This document shows, in pieces, positions 26,635-34,421 of a DNA stretch of 64,000 nt; the first letter of the stretch is position 1, and the number at the start of each line of letters is the position of its first letter. The stretch covers positions 9,734,001 to 9,798,000 of the forward strand of contig NZ_CP016438.1 of assembly GCF_001685355.1 (NCBI RefSeq), given 5' to 3'. The position numbers and the translations under genes are program-made. This DNA is from Streptomyces lincolnensis (GTDB lineage Bacteria > Actinomycetota > Actinomycetes > Streptomycetales > Streptomycetaceae). The notes beneath the pieces were generated by a model that saw nothing but the letters and a program-made list of their open reading frames with translations, was not told the DNA's origin and searched no databases.

Positions 26635-27425
26635 AGGTCGTACTGTTCTGCGGCGGTTACGGGATGCGGATGCGCGAGGGCGCCTCCGACGACGTGCCCA
26701 AGCCGATGGCGATGGTCGGCCCGCGACCGCTGATCTGGCACGTCATGCGCTACTACGCGCACTTCGGGCACACGGAGTTCATCCTGTGCCTCGGCTACGG
26801 GGCCCACCACATCAAGGACTTCTTCCTCAACTACGAGGAGACGACGTCCAACGACTTCGTGCTGCGGGGCGGGCGGACCGAGCTGCTGTCCACCGACATC
26901 GCCGACTGGACGATCACGTTCGCGCAGACCGGCATCGAGTCACCGATCGGGGAGCGGCTGCGCCGGGTGCGGCACCACCTGGACGGTGACGAGATGTTCC
27001 TCGCCAACTACGCCGACGTGCTCACCGACGCCCCGCTGCCGGAGATGATCGAGAAGTTCGCCCTGCGCGACGCCGGTGCGTCGATGATGGTGGTGCCGCC
27101 GCAGTCGTCGTTCCACTGTGTGGAGTTGGGCGAGGGCGGCATGGTCGGTGGCATCACCGCGGTGAGCGACATGCCGCTGTGGGAGAACGGCGGCTACTTC
27201 GTGCTCCGCCAGGAGGTCTTCGACCACATACCGGAGAACGGGGACCTGGTCGCCGACGGATGCGCCCAACTGGCCAAGCGCGGCCGGCTGGTGGCGCACC
27301 AGCACCGCGGTTTCTGGAAGCCGACCGACACCGTGAAGGAGCGGGCCGCACTCGACGCCGCCTACGTCCGGGGCGACCGGCCCTGGGCCGTGTGGGAGCA
27401 CGACCGTGCGGGGGTCGGGGCGTGA
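26631..27425 (+). CDS. Sugar-phosphate nucleotidyltransferase, glucose-1-phosphate cytidylyltransferase-like (RfbF type)
   Basis: A 264-residue nucleotidyltransferase. The N-terminal signature is VLFCGGYGMRMREGASDDVP with the following KPMAMVGPRPLIWHVM. GYGAHHIKDFFLNY, FLANYADVLTDAPL (metal-binding Asp) and HRGFWKPTDTVKERAAL match RfbF along the length. RfbF makes CDP-glucose, the precursor of 3,6-dideoxy and branched sugars. The first motif has FCGGYG rather than LAGGLG, so base or sugar preference could differ. Overlaps the C-methyltransferase by four bases and the deacetylase by four. Confidence 0.8.
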   Translation: MKVVLFCGGYGMRMREGASDDVPKPMAMVGPRPLIWHVMRYYAHFGHTEFILCLGYGAHHIKDFFLNYEETTSNDFVLRGGRTELLSTDIADWTITFAQTGIESPIGERLRRVRHHLDGDEMFLANYADVLTDAPLPEMIEKFALRDAGASMMVVPPQSSFHCVELGEGGMVGGITAVSDMPLWENGGYFVLRQEVFDHIPENGDLVADGCAQLAKRGRLVAHQHRGFWKPTDTVKERAALDAAYVRGDRPWAVWEHDRAGVGA

Positions 27426-28069
27426 TCCGCCTCGGGAGCGGGGGCCTGGAGCGGATCGCCGCGGTGGGCGCGCACTGCGACGACATCGCCATCGGAGCCG
27501 GCGGCACACTGCTCGCGATGTGCCGCGCGCGCCCGGGATTACGCGTCGACGCGCTGGTGCTCTCCGGCGGCGGCAGCGAGCGCGAGCAGGAGGAACAGGC
27601 CGCGCTCGCCGCCTTCTGCCCCGGCGCCGACCTGCGGCTGACCGTGCACAAGCTGCCGGACGGCCGGCTGCCCGCGCACTGGGAGGAGGCCAAGTCGGCC
27701 GTCGAGGAGCTGCGCGAGCGGACCGACCCGGATCTGGTCCTCGCGCCGCGTACCGATGACGCGCACCAGGACCACCGAGGCCTGGCGCGGCTGATACCGA
27801 CCGCGTTCCGCGACCACCTGGTCCTCGGCTACGAGATCGTCAAGTGGGACGGCGACCTCGGCCGTCCGGCGGCGTACCAGCCGCTGTCACCGGAGATCGC
27901 CGAGCAGAAGGTACGGCTGCTCCAGGAGCACTACCCCTCGCAGCGCCACCGGCCCTGGTACGACCGCGAGGCCTTCCTGGGCCTCGCCCGGATCCGCGGC
28001 ATCGAATGCCACGAGCGCTACGCCGAGGCGTTCGCCGTCACCAAACTCGTTCTCGACCTGGGGGATTGA
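27422..28069 (+). CDS. PIG-L family N-deacetylase
   Basis: A 215-residue LmbE/PIG-L protein. The zinc motif AHCDD (His and Asp) is near residue 17, and the second histidine pair is in DAHQDHRGLARL near residue 118. The family removes N-acetyl groups from amino sugars on lipid or nucleotide carriers. Here it could deacetylate a repeat-unit amino sugar. GTG 27422 overlaps the upstream gene as GTGA. A TTA codon lies at 27539-27541, another sign of bldA-dependent translation in this locus. Confidence 0.85.
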   Translation: MIRLGSGGLERIAAVGAHCDDIAIGAGGTLLAMCRARPGLRVDALVLSGGGSEREQEEQAALAAFCPGADLRLTVHKLPDGRLPAHWEEAKSAVEELRERTDPDLVLAPRTDDAHQDHRGLARLIPTAFRDHLVLGYEIVKWDGDLGRPAAYQPLSPEIAEQKVRLLQEHYPSQRHRPWYDREAFLGLARIRGIECHERYAEAFAVTKLVLDLGD

Positions 28070-28072
28070 ACC

Positions 28073-29098
28073 TTGCGCGTACTGCTCACCGGACACCAGG
28101 GCTACCTGGGCACCGTGATGGCCCCGGTCCTCACGGCCGCCGGACACGAGGTCGTCGGCCTCGACTCCGGCCTGTTCGCCGACTGCGTCCTCGGCCCGAC
28201 ACCCGCCGACCCGCCCGGGCACCGGGTCGACCTGCGCGACGTCACAGCGGAACACGTGGCCGGCGTCGACGCCGTGATCCACCTCGCCGCGCTGTCCAAC
28301 GACCCGCTGGGCTCCCTGGCACCGCAGCTCACCTACGACATCAACCACCACGCGTCCGTACGACTGGCCCGGCTGGCCCGCGACGCCGGAGTGCGGCGCT
28401 TCCTGTACGCATCGACCTGCTCGGTCTACGGCGCCGCCGGCGGTGACGACCTGGTGGCCGAGGACGCCCCGCTGCGCCCGGTGACACCGTACGCGGAGTC
28501 CAAAGTGCGGGTGGAGGACGACCTGCACGCCCTGGCCGACGGCGACTTCAGCCCCGTGTACATGCGCAACGCCACCGCCTTCGGCTACTCGCCCCGGCTG
28601 CGCGCCGACATCGTGCTCAACAACCTGGTCGGCCACGCGCTGCTGTCCGGCGAGGTGCTGGTGCTCTCCGACGGCACCCCCTGGCGTCCGCTGGTGCACG
28701 CCGCCGACATCGCCCGGGCCTTCACGGCCGCGCTGACCGCGCCGTACGAAGCGGTGCACGACCGGGCGTTCAACATCGGCAGCGAGATCAACAACGTCAC
28801 GGTCGCCGAGATCGCCGCGCAGGTCGCCGAGGCGGTGTCCGGCTCCAAGGTGGTGATCACCGGCGAGAACGGGGCCGATCCGCGGTCGTACCGGGTCGAC
28901 TTCTCCCGGTTCCGCGCCGCGCTGGAAGGCTTCGACTGCGAATGGACGGTGAAGCAGGGCGCCCTCGAACTCGCCGACGCCTACCGCAAACACGGGCTGA
29001 CCGGGGAGGACTTCGAGCGACGCTTCACCCGCCTCGCCGTGCTGCGCGCGGCGACCGACACCGGCGCCGTCGACGACACCCTGCGGTGGCGCCGATGA
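28073..29098 (+). CDS. NAD-dependent nucleotide-sugar epimerase/dehydratase
   Basis: A 341-residue extended SDR. The N-terminal motif is VLLTGHQGYLGTVMAPVL, with VIHLAALSNDPLG, ASTCSVYGAA and the catalytic YAESK. PLVHAADIARAF and FNIGSE are typical of the sugar-modifying group. It could be a 4-epimerase, a 4-keto reductase or a 4,6-dehydratase; the sequence alone does not decide. TTG 28073 is used because GGGGGATTGAACC precedes it and the Rossmann strand begins at codon 2. Its end overlaps the next gene by four bases. Confidence 0.8.
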   Translation: MRVLLTGHQGYLGTVMAPVLTAAGHEVVGLDSGLFADCVLGPTPADPPGHRVDLRDVTAEHVAGVDAVIHLAALSNDPLGSLAPQLTYDINHHASVRLARLARDAGVRRFLYASTCSVYGAAGGDDLVAEDAPLRPVTPYAESKVRVEDDLHALADGDFSPVYMRNATAFGYSPRLRADIVLNNLVGHALLSGEVLVLSDGTPWRPLVHAADIARAFTAALTAPYEAVHDRAFNIGSEINNVTVAEIAAQVAEAVSGSKVVITGENGADPRSYRVDFSRFRAALEGFDCEWTVKQGALELADAYRKHGLTGEDFERRFTRLAVLRAATDTGAVDDTLRWRR

Positions 29099-30393
29099 CC
29101 GAGACCGGCGCGCAGCCGACGACCACCACCGGCGAGGAGATGCACTCGCTGGTGGAACGGCTGTACCCGCTGTGCCGCAGCATCACCGGCGACGGAGTGC
29201 GCGCCACCTTGGACATCGTCGGCGAGTACATCCCGCTGCGGGTGCACGAGGTACCGACCGGAACCCAGGTGCTCGACTGGACGGTGCCGCAGGAGTGGAA
29301 CATCCGCGACGCGTACATCGCCGACAGCACCGGCCACCGGATCGTCGACTTCGCCGCGTCCAGCCTGCACGTGCTCGGCTACAGCGTGCCGATGTCGGCG
29401 ACCATGCCGCTGGCCGAACTGCGCGCACACCTGCACACCCTGCCGGACCACCCGTCCTGGGTGCCGTACCGCACCAGCTACTACAAGCCGGAATGGGGGT
29501 TCTGCCTGGCCCAGGACACCCTGGACGCGATGCCGGACGGCGACTACGAGGTGCGCGTCGACTCCACCCTCGCCGACGGCCACCTCACCTACGCCGAGCA
29601 CGTGGTCCCCGGCCAGGTCGCCGACGAGGTGATCGTCTCCTGCCACGTCTGCCACCCGTCGCTGGCCAACGACAACCTGGCCGGCATCGCGGTGGCGGCC
29701 TTCCTGGCCCGCGCGCTGGCGGCTCAGAAGCCGTGGTACACCTACCGGTTCATCTTCGCGCCCGGCACCATCGGGGCGATCACCTGGCTGGCCCGCAACG
29801 CGGAGCGGGTGGAACGGGTCAGGCACGGCCTGGTGCTGGCCTGCGCGGGCGACCCGGGCCCGCTGACGTACAAGCAGAGCAGGCGCGGCGACGCGGAGAT
29901 CGACCAGGTGATGCGGCACGTGCTCACCGCCTCCGAACGCCCGCACCGCGTCACCGAGTTCACCCCGTACGGCTACGACGAACGGCAGTACTGCTCGCCC
30001 GGGTTCGACCTCGGCGTGGGCTCGCTCACCCGGACCCCGTACGCCGGCTACCCCGAGTACCACACCTCGGCGGACAACCTGGACTTCGTCTCCCCGGAGG
30101 CGATGGCCGACACCCTCGCGGTCTGCCGCGAGGCGTTCGCCGTACTGGACCGCAACCGGAGGTACGTCAACCTCAGCCCCTACGGCGAACCACAGCTGGG
30201 CCGGCGCGGGCTGTACGACTCGCTCGGCGGCCGCAGCGACGCCCAGCAGGCCCAGATGGCCATGCTCTGGGTGCTCAGCCTCTCCGACGGCGAGCACAGC
30301 CTGCTCGACGTCGCCGAGCGGTCCGGGCTGGCGTTCGACACCGTCGCCGCCGCGTCCGACGCCCTGCACGGCGCCGGGTTGATCAAGGCATGA
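29095..30393 (+). CDS. DUF4910 / M28 aminopeptidase-like protein with winged-helix tail
   Basis: A 432-residue protein. The first part (MHSLVERLYPLCRSITGDGV, and WTVPQEWNIRDAYI) is the hallmark of the DUF4910 family. The centre has an M28 peptidase-like metal site: CHVCHPSLANDNLAG and YHTSADNLDFVSPEA. The last 70 residues resemble a winged helix (LDVAERSGLAFDTVAAASDA). These genes recur inside sugar-modification operons next to PIG-L and RfbF-like genes, so it probably removes or transfers an acyl or aminoacyl group on a sugar rather than degrading protein. That role is inference. ATGA overlaps on both sides. Confidence 0.75.
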   Translation: MTETGAQPTTTTGEEMHSLVERLYPLCRSITGDGVRATLDIVGEYIPLRVHEVPTGTQVLDWTVPQEWNIRDAYIADSTGHRIVDFAASSLHVLGYSVPMSATMPLAELRAHLHTLPDHPSWVPYRTSYYKPEWGFCLAQDTLDAMPDGDYEVRVDSTLADGHLTYAEHVVPGQVADEVIVSCHVCHPSLANDNLAGIAVAAFLARALAAQKPWYTYRFIFAPGTIGAITWLARNAERVERVRHGLVLACAGDPGPLTYKQSRRGDAEIDQVMRHVLTASERPHRVTEFTPYGYDERQYCSPGFDLGVGSLTRTPYAGYPEYHTSADNLDFVSPEAMADTLAVCREAFAVLDRNRRYVNLSPYGEPQLGRRGLYDSLGGRSDAQQAQMAMLWVLSLSDGEHSLLDVAERSGLAFDTVAAASDALHGAGLIKA

Positions 30394-31697
30394 CGGCGAT
30401 GACCACCGAGGGGGAGGAGACGGCGCCGTCGGCACCCAGGGCCGCGCTTGCCTGGCGTGCCGTCGCCGGACGGCTTTCCTGGGGACTCGCCGACCAGGCG
30501 GCCTCCAGCCTGACCAACTTCGCGGTGGGCATCTACGTGGCACGCTCGCTGGGGCCGGCCGCGTTCGGCGTGTTCAGCCTGGCCTGGGTGACCTACGGCG
30601 TCGTGCTCAACGTCTCCCGCGGGCTGGCCACCGACCCCCTGATGGTGCGCTTCAGCGCGGTGCCGGCCGCCTCCTGGCGCGCGGCGGTGGCCCGGTCGTC
30701 GGGTACCGCGCTCGGCGTCGGCACCGCGCTCGGCGCGGCGTGCGCGGTGGTCGGGCTGATCCTCGGCGGCACCGTGGGCCTCGCGTTCGTCTGGCTCGGC
30801 GTCGTGTTGCCGGCGCTGCTGCTCCAGGACGCCTGGCGGTTCGCGTTCTTCGCCGCGGGCAGTGGACGCAAGGCCGTCGTCAACGACCTGGTGTGGGGCG
30901 TCACCCTCATCCCGGCCATGGTGGTGGCCGCTCGCGTGGGCAGCGTGGCCGCCTTCGTGGTCGCCTGGGGCGCGTCCGCCGCCCTGGCCGCGGTGTACGG
31001 CTGCGTTCAGTCCGGCATCCGGCCCCGCGTGACAGGAGCGCGCGGGTGGCTTCGCGAGCACCGCGACCTCGGCTACCGGTACCTGGTCGAGAACGTCAGC
31101 CTCAGCGGCGCGGTCCAACTGCGGGCCTACGGGCTCGGCGCGATCGTCGGTGTCGGCGCGGTGGGTGTGGTCCGAGGCGCCGAACTGCTCCTCGGACCGT
31201 TCCTCGCCGTGCTGATGGGACTGTCGCTGGTCACCGTCGCGGAGGCGGCACGGGTGCTGCGCCAGGCCCCGCACCGCCTCGCCAAGTTCTGTCTCCTGCT
31301 GGGCGGCGGGCAGGCCGCCGCCGCGCTGCTGTGGGGCGCGGCCCTGCTGCTGGTGCCGGACCGCGGCGGCGAGCTCGTGCTCGGCGCTGTCTGGACCTCC
31401 GCCTCGGAGCTCATCGTGCCCGCCACCCTCGGCGTCGCGGGCGCCGGCCTCGGCGTCGGCGCGGCGGCCGGACTGCGCGCGCTCGGCGCGGCCCGGCGCA
31501 GCCTGCGCAGCCAGCTGTTCGCCTCCGCCTGCTACGTCACCGGCGGACTCGGCGGAGCGGCCGTCGCCGGCACGATCGGCTCGGCCTGGGGCGTCGCCGC
31601 GGCGACCCTCAGCGGCTCGGCCGTGTGGTGGCTGCACCTGCGGTCCGCCCTGCGCGCGCACCACCAACCCCCCATCCGTGAAGTGAGGACTCCATGA
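30390..31697 (+). CDS. Oligosaccharide flippase-like membrane protein (Wzx candidate)
   Basis: A 435-residue protein with about twelve hydrophobic segments. The N-terminus (ADQAASSLTNFAVGIYVARS and LGPAAFGVFSLAWVTYGVV) has the layout of MOP-superfamily polysaccharide exporters. It should flip the lipid-linked repeat unit to the outer face, before Wzy polymerises it. It is the only exporter candidate in the locus. Start ATG 30390 overlaps the upstream stop; a second in-frame ATG four codons later is possible. Confidence 0.75.
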   Translation: MTAMTTEGEETAPSAPRAALAWRAVAGRLSWGLADQAASSLTNFAVGIYVARSLGPAAFGVFSLAWVTYGVVLNVSRGLATDPLMVRFSAVPAASWRAAVARSSGTALGVGTALGAACAVVGLILGGTVGLAFVWLGVVLPALLLQDAWRFAFFAAGSGRKAVVNDLVWGVTLIPAMVVAARVGSVAAFVVAWGASAALAAVYGCVQSGIRPRVTGARGWLREHRDLGYRYLVENVSLSGAVQLRAYGLGAIVGVGAVGVVRGAELLLGPFLAVLMGLSLVTVAEAARVLRQAPHRLAKFCLLLGGGQAAAALLWGAALLLVPDRGGELVLGAVWTSASELIVPATLGVAGAGLGVGAAAGLRALGAARRSLRSQLFASACYVTGGLGGAAVAGTIGSAWGVAAATLSGSAVWWLHLRSALRAHHQPPIREVRTP

Positions 31698-32641
31698 CCG
31701 CCCATCCCCGGTTGAGCATCGGCCTGCCCGTCTACAACGGCGAGCAGTACCTGCCCGAATCGCTCGACGCGCTCCTCGGCCAGACCTACGAGGACTTCGA
31801 ACTGGTCATCTCCGACAACGCCTCGACCGACAGGACCGAGGAGATCTGCCAGAAGTACGCCGCCCGGGACTCCCGCATCCGCTACCTGCGGCTGCCCCGG
31901 AACATCGGCGCCGCACCGAACCACAACTACGTGTTCACCCAGTGCCGCGGCGAACTGTTCAAGTGGGCCTCGCACGACGACCTGTACGCCCGGGACCTGC
32001 TGTCGCGCTGCGTCCAGGCGCTGGACGAGCGGCCGGACGTGGTCCTCGCCCACGCCGACCAGGCGGTCATCGACGGCGACGGCCAGGTGAAGGTCCCCTA
32101 CGAGTACACGCTCGCCACCGCCTCGCCGCACGCGCCGGAACGATTCCGCAGCTTTCTGTACGAGCCCGGCGGCGACGACTTCTACGGGGTGATGCGGGCC
32201 GACATGCTGCGCAGGGTCAAGCCGCACGACAGCTACCACCACGCGGACCGCACGTTCGTCGCCGAGATCGTGCTGCACGGGCCCTTCCACCAGGTGCCGG
32301 AACTGCTGTACTTCCGCCGCGACCACCCCGACCGGGCCGAGCGGGCGAACCCGTCCAAGCGTTCCCGGTGCGCCAACCTGGACCCGCGCCGGGCAGGCCC
32401 GCTGCACCCGACGCCCCGACTGCTCGCCGAGTACGTCTGGGGCTTCGCCTCGGCGATCCGGCGGGCGCCGCTGTCCCCGGCCGACCGGCGCGCCTGCTAC
32501 CGCCACCTCGCGCTGTGGATGACCAGCCGGGTCCGGCCGGGCGCCGGCGAGCGGGTCGAGGACCGCGCCCCCGTCGACCCGGCCCTGCTCACCGTCTCCG
32601 TCGACGACGTCGTCGCCGGCCGAGAGGGAAGGCAGCTGTGA
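31694..32641 (+). CDS. Glycosyltransferase family 2
   Basis: A 315-residue GT-A enzyme. LSIGLPVYNGEQYLPESLDA begins the nucleotide-sugar domain, with DFELVISDNASTDRTEEI and the metal-binding region FKWASHDDLYARDLL (the DxD equivalent is HDD). The C-terminal 80 residues are helical. It should add one sugar of the repeat unit in the cytoplasm. ATGA and GTGA overlaps link it to the flippase and the pyruvyltransferase genes. Confidence 0.88.
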   Translation: MTAHPRLSIGLPVYNGEQYLPESLDALLGQTYEDFELVISDNASTDRTEEICQKYAARDSRIRYLRLPRNIGAAPNHNYVFTQCRGELFKWASHDDLYARDLLSRCVQALDERPDVVLAHADQAVIDGDGQVKVPYEYTLATASPHAPERFRSFLYEPGGDDFYGVMRADMLRRVKPHDSYHHADRTFVAEIVLHGPFHQVPELLYFRRDHPDRAERANPSKRSRCANLDPRRAGPLHPTPRLLAEYVWGFASAIRRAPLSPADRRACYRHLALWMTSRVRPGAGERVEDRAPVDPALLTVSVDDVVAGREGRQL

Positions 32642-33867
32642 ACACCCCGGTGCGCGTCGGGGTGTTCGGCCTGCTCGGCTCGGGCAACCTCGGCAACGAC
32701 GGGTCGCTGGAGGCCGTACTCGGCTACCTGCGCGCCGCGCACCCGGAGGCGGCCGTGGACGCCCTGTGCGGCGGACCCCGGGTCGTCGAGGCCCGGTACG
32801 GGATCCCCGCGACACGGCTGCACTGGAACCGCGGCGAGTACCGGACCGCCTCACGCGCCGGCGCGATCGCGGCCAAGGGCCTGGGCAAACTCCTCGACGC
32901 CGTCCGCACCGCCGCCTGGGTGCGCCGCCACGACGTGGTGATCGTGCCGGGCATGGGCGTCCTGGAGGCCACCCTGCCGCTGCGGCCATGGGGCTTCCCG
33001 TACTCACTGTTCCTGCTCTGCGCCAGTGGCCGGCTGCTGCGCACCCCGGTCGCGCTGGTCGGCGTAGGCGCCGCCCCGATCGGCGACCGGCCGACCCGGG
33101 CCCTGGTGCGCTGGTCGGCACGCCTCGCTGCGTACCGCTCCTACCGTGACACCGCCTCCCGTGACGCGATGCGGGACATGGGCGTGGACACCGGACGCGA
33201 CGAGGTCTACCCGGACCTCGCGTTCGCCCTGCCGGCGCCGGAGGCGAGCGCGCCCCCGGACGGCCCGCCGGGCACGGTCTGCGTCGGCGTCATGGACTTC
33301 CACGGCGGCAACGACGACCGGGCCCGGGCCGAGGAGATCCACCGGCGCTACCTCGACGGGACGACCCGCTTCGTCCGGGCACTGGTCGAGGACGGCAGAC
33401 CGGTCCGGCTGCTCACCGGCGACCAGTGCGACGCGGCGGTGGTCGCCGCGATCCTCGACGCGGTCGACTCGCCGCTGGTCACCGCCGCCGAGACGGCCTC
33501 GCTGGCCGACCTGATGAAGGAGACGGCGGCTGCCGACACCGTGGTGGCGACCCGCTACCACAACCTGATCTGCGCCCTGAAGGCCGGCACACCGACGCTC
33601 GCGCTCAGCTACGCGTCCAAGAGCGACGCGCTCATGGACCGGATGGGCCTCGGCGCCTACTGCCACCCGGCCCGCGAGGTCGACGCCGACCGGCTGCTGG
33701 AGCAGTTCCGGGCGCTGGAGAAGCGATCGGCGCAGCTGCGGCAGACACTCCGCGAGCGCAACCAGGTCGCCGCCCGGCAACTCGAGGACCAGTTCACCGC
33801 CTTGACCGGCGCCCTGTTCCCCTCGGCAGACCACACCCACGCCCACGCGTACAAGGAGGTCCGATGA
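32638..33867 (+). CDS. Polysaccharide pyruvyl transferase family protein
   Basis: A 409-residue protein of the CsaB/WcaK type. The N-terminal GVFGLLGSGNLGNDGSLEAV and the C-terminal VVATRYHNLICALKAGTPTL with ALSYASKSDALM are family hallmarks. It would attach a pyruvate ketal to a sugar of the polymer, adding negative charge; surface-layer proteins often bind such groups. The donor is normally phosphoenolpyruvate. GTG 32638 overlaps the previous stop. A Lys/Arg-rich helical tail precedes the next gene. Confidence 0.82.
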   Translation: MNTPVRVGVFGLLGSGNLGNDGSLEAVLGYLRAAHPEAAVDALCGGPRVVEARYGIPATRLHWNRGEYRTASRAGAIAAKGLGKLLDAVRTAAWVRRHDVVIVPGMGVLEATLPLRPWGFPYSLFLLCASGRLLRTPVALVGVGAAPIGDRPTRALVRWSARLAAYRSYRDTASRDAMRDMGVDTGRDEVYPDLAFALPAPEASAPPDGPPGTVCVGVMDFHGGNDDRARAEEIHRRYLDGTTRFVRALVEDGRPVRLLTGDQCDAAVVAAILDAVDSPLVTAAETASLADLMKETAAADTVVATRYHNLICALKAGTPTLALSYASKSDALMDRMGLGAYCHPAREVDADRLLEQFRALEKRSAQLRQTLRERNQVAARQLEDQFTALTGALFPSADHTHAHAYKEVR

Positions 33868-34415
33868 AGGCGACCGAAGTCCCGGAGATCTCCGGCGCGT
33901 ACCTGTTCGAGCCGACGCCGTACGCCGACGAGCGCGGCTTCTTCTGCCGCACCTTCGACGCCGACCTGGTCCGCTCGGTGGGCCTCGACCCGGACGCCTT
34001 CGTCCAGGACAGCCTGTCCCGCTCGCTCCGGGGCGTGCTGCGCGGCCTGCACCTGCGCTCCGGCGCCGGCGAGGCCAAGCTCGTGCGCTGCTCGTACGGG
34101 AAGATCTTCGACGCCGTCGTGGACCTGCGGCCGGACTCGCCGACGTACCTGGGCCGGGCCTTCTTCGAGCTGTCCGGCGAGACGCAGGCGACCTTGTACA
34201 TCCCGGCGGGGTGCGCGCACGGCTTCCAGGCGCTGACGGAGACCGCTGACACCTCGTACCGGATCGACCGTCCGCACGATCCCGCCGAGGACGTGACGAT
34301 CGCCTTCGACGACCCGGAGCTCGCCATTCCCTGGCCGCTGCCGGTCACCTCGATGTCCAAACGGGACCGGGAGGCGCCGAGCCTCGCCGAGGTCCTTTCG
34401 CAGAAGGAGAGTTGA
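33864..34415 (+). CDS. dTDP-4-dehydrorhamnose 3,5-epimerase-like protein (RmlC family)
   Basis: A 183-residue cupin of the RmlC family. PTPYADERGFFCRTFDADLV, GVLRGLHLRSGAGEAKLVRC (with the catalytic His in RGLHL), GKIFDAVVDLRPDSPTYLG and YIPAGCAHGFQALTETADTS are all conserved. It should epimerise C3, C5 or both on a 4-keto-6-deoxy nucleotide sugar. No RmlA, RmlB or RmlD is in the window, so its substrate is probably the keto sugar of the RfbF-type pathway. It overlaps the previous gene by four bases. Confidence 0.85.
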   Translation: MKATEVPEISGAYLFEPTPYADERGFFCRTFDADLVRSVGLDPDAFVQDSLSRSLRGVLRGLHLRSGAGEAKLVRCSYGKIFDAVVDLRPDSPTYLGRAFFELSGETQATLYIPAGCAHGFQALTETADTSYRIDRPHDPAEDVTIAFDDPELAIPWPLPVTSMSKRDREAPSLAEVLSQKES

Positions 34416-34421
34416 GGCCGC

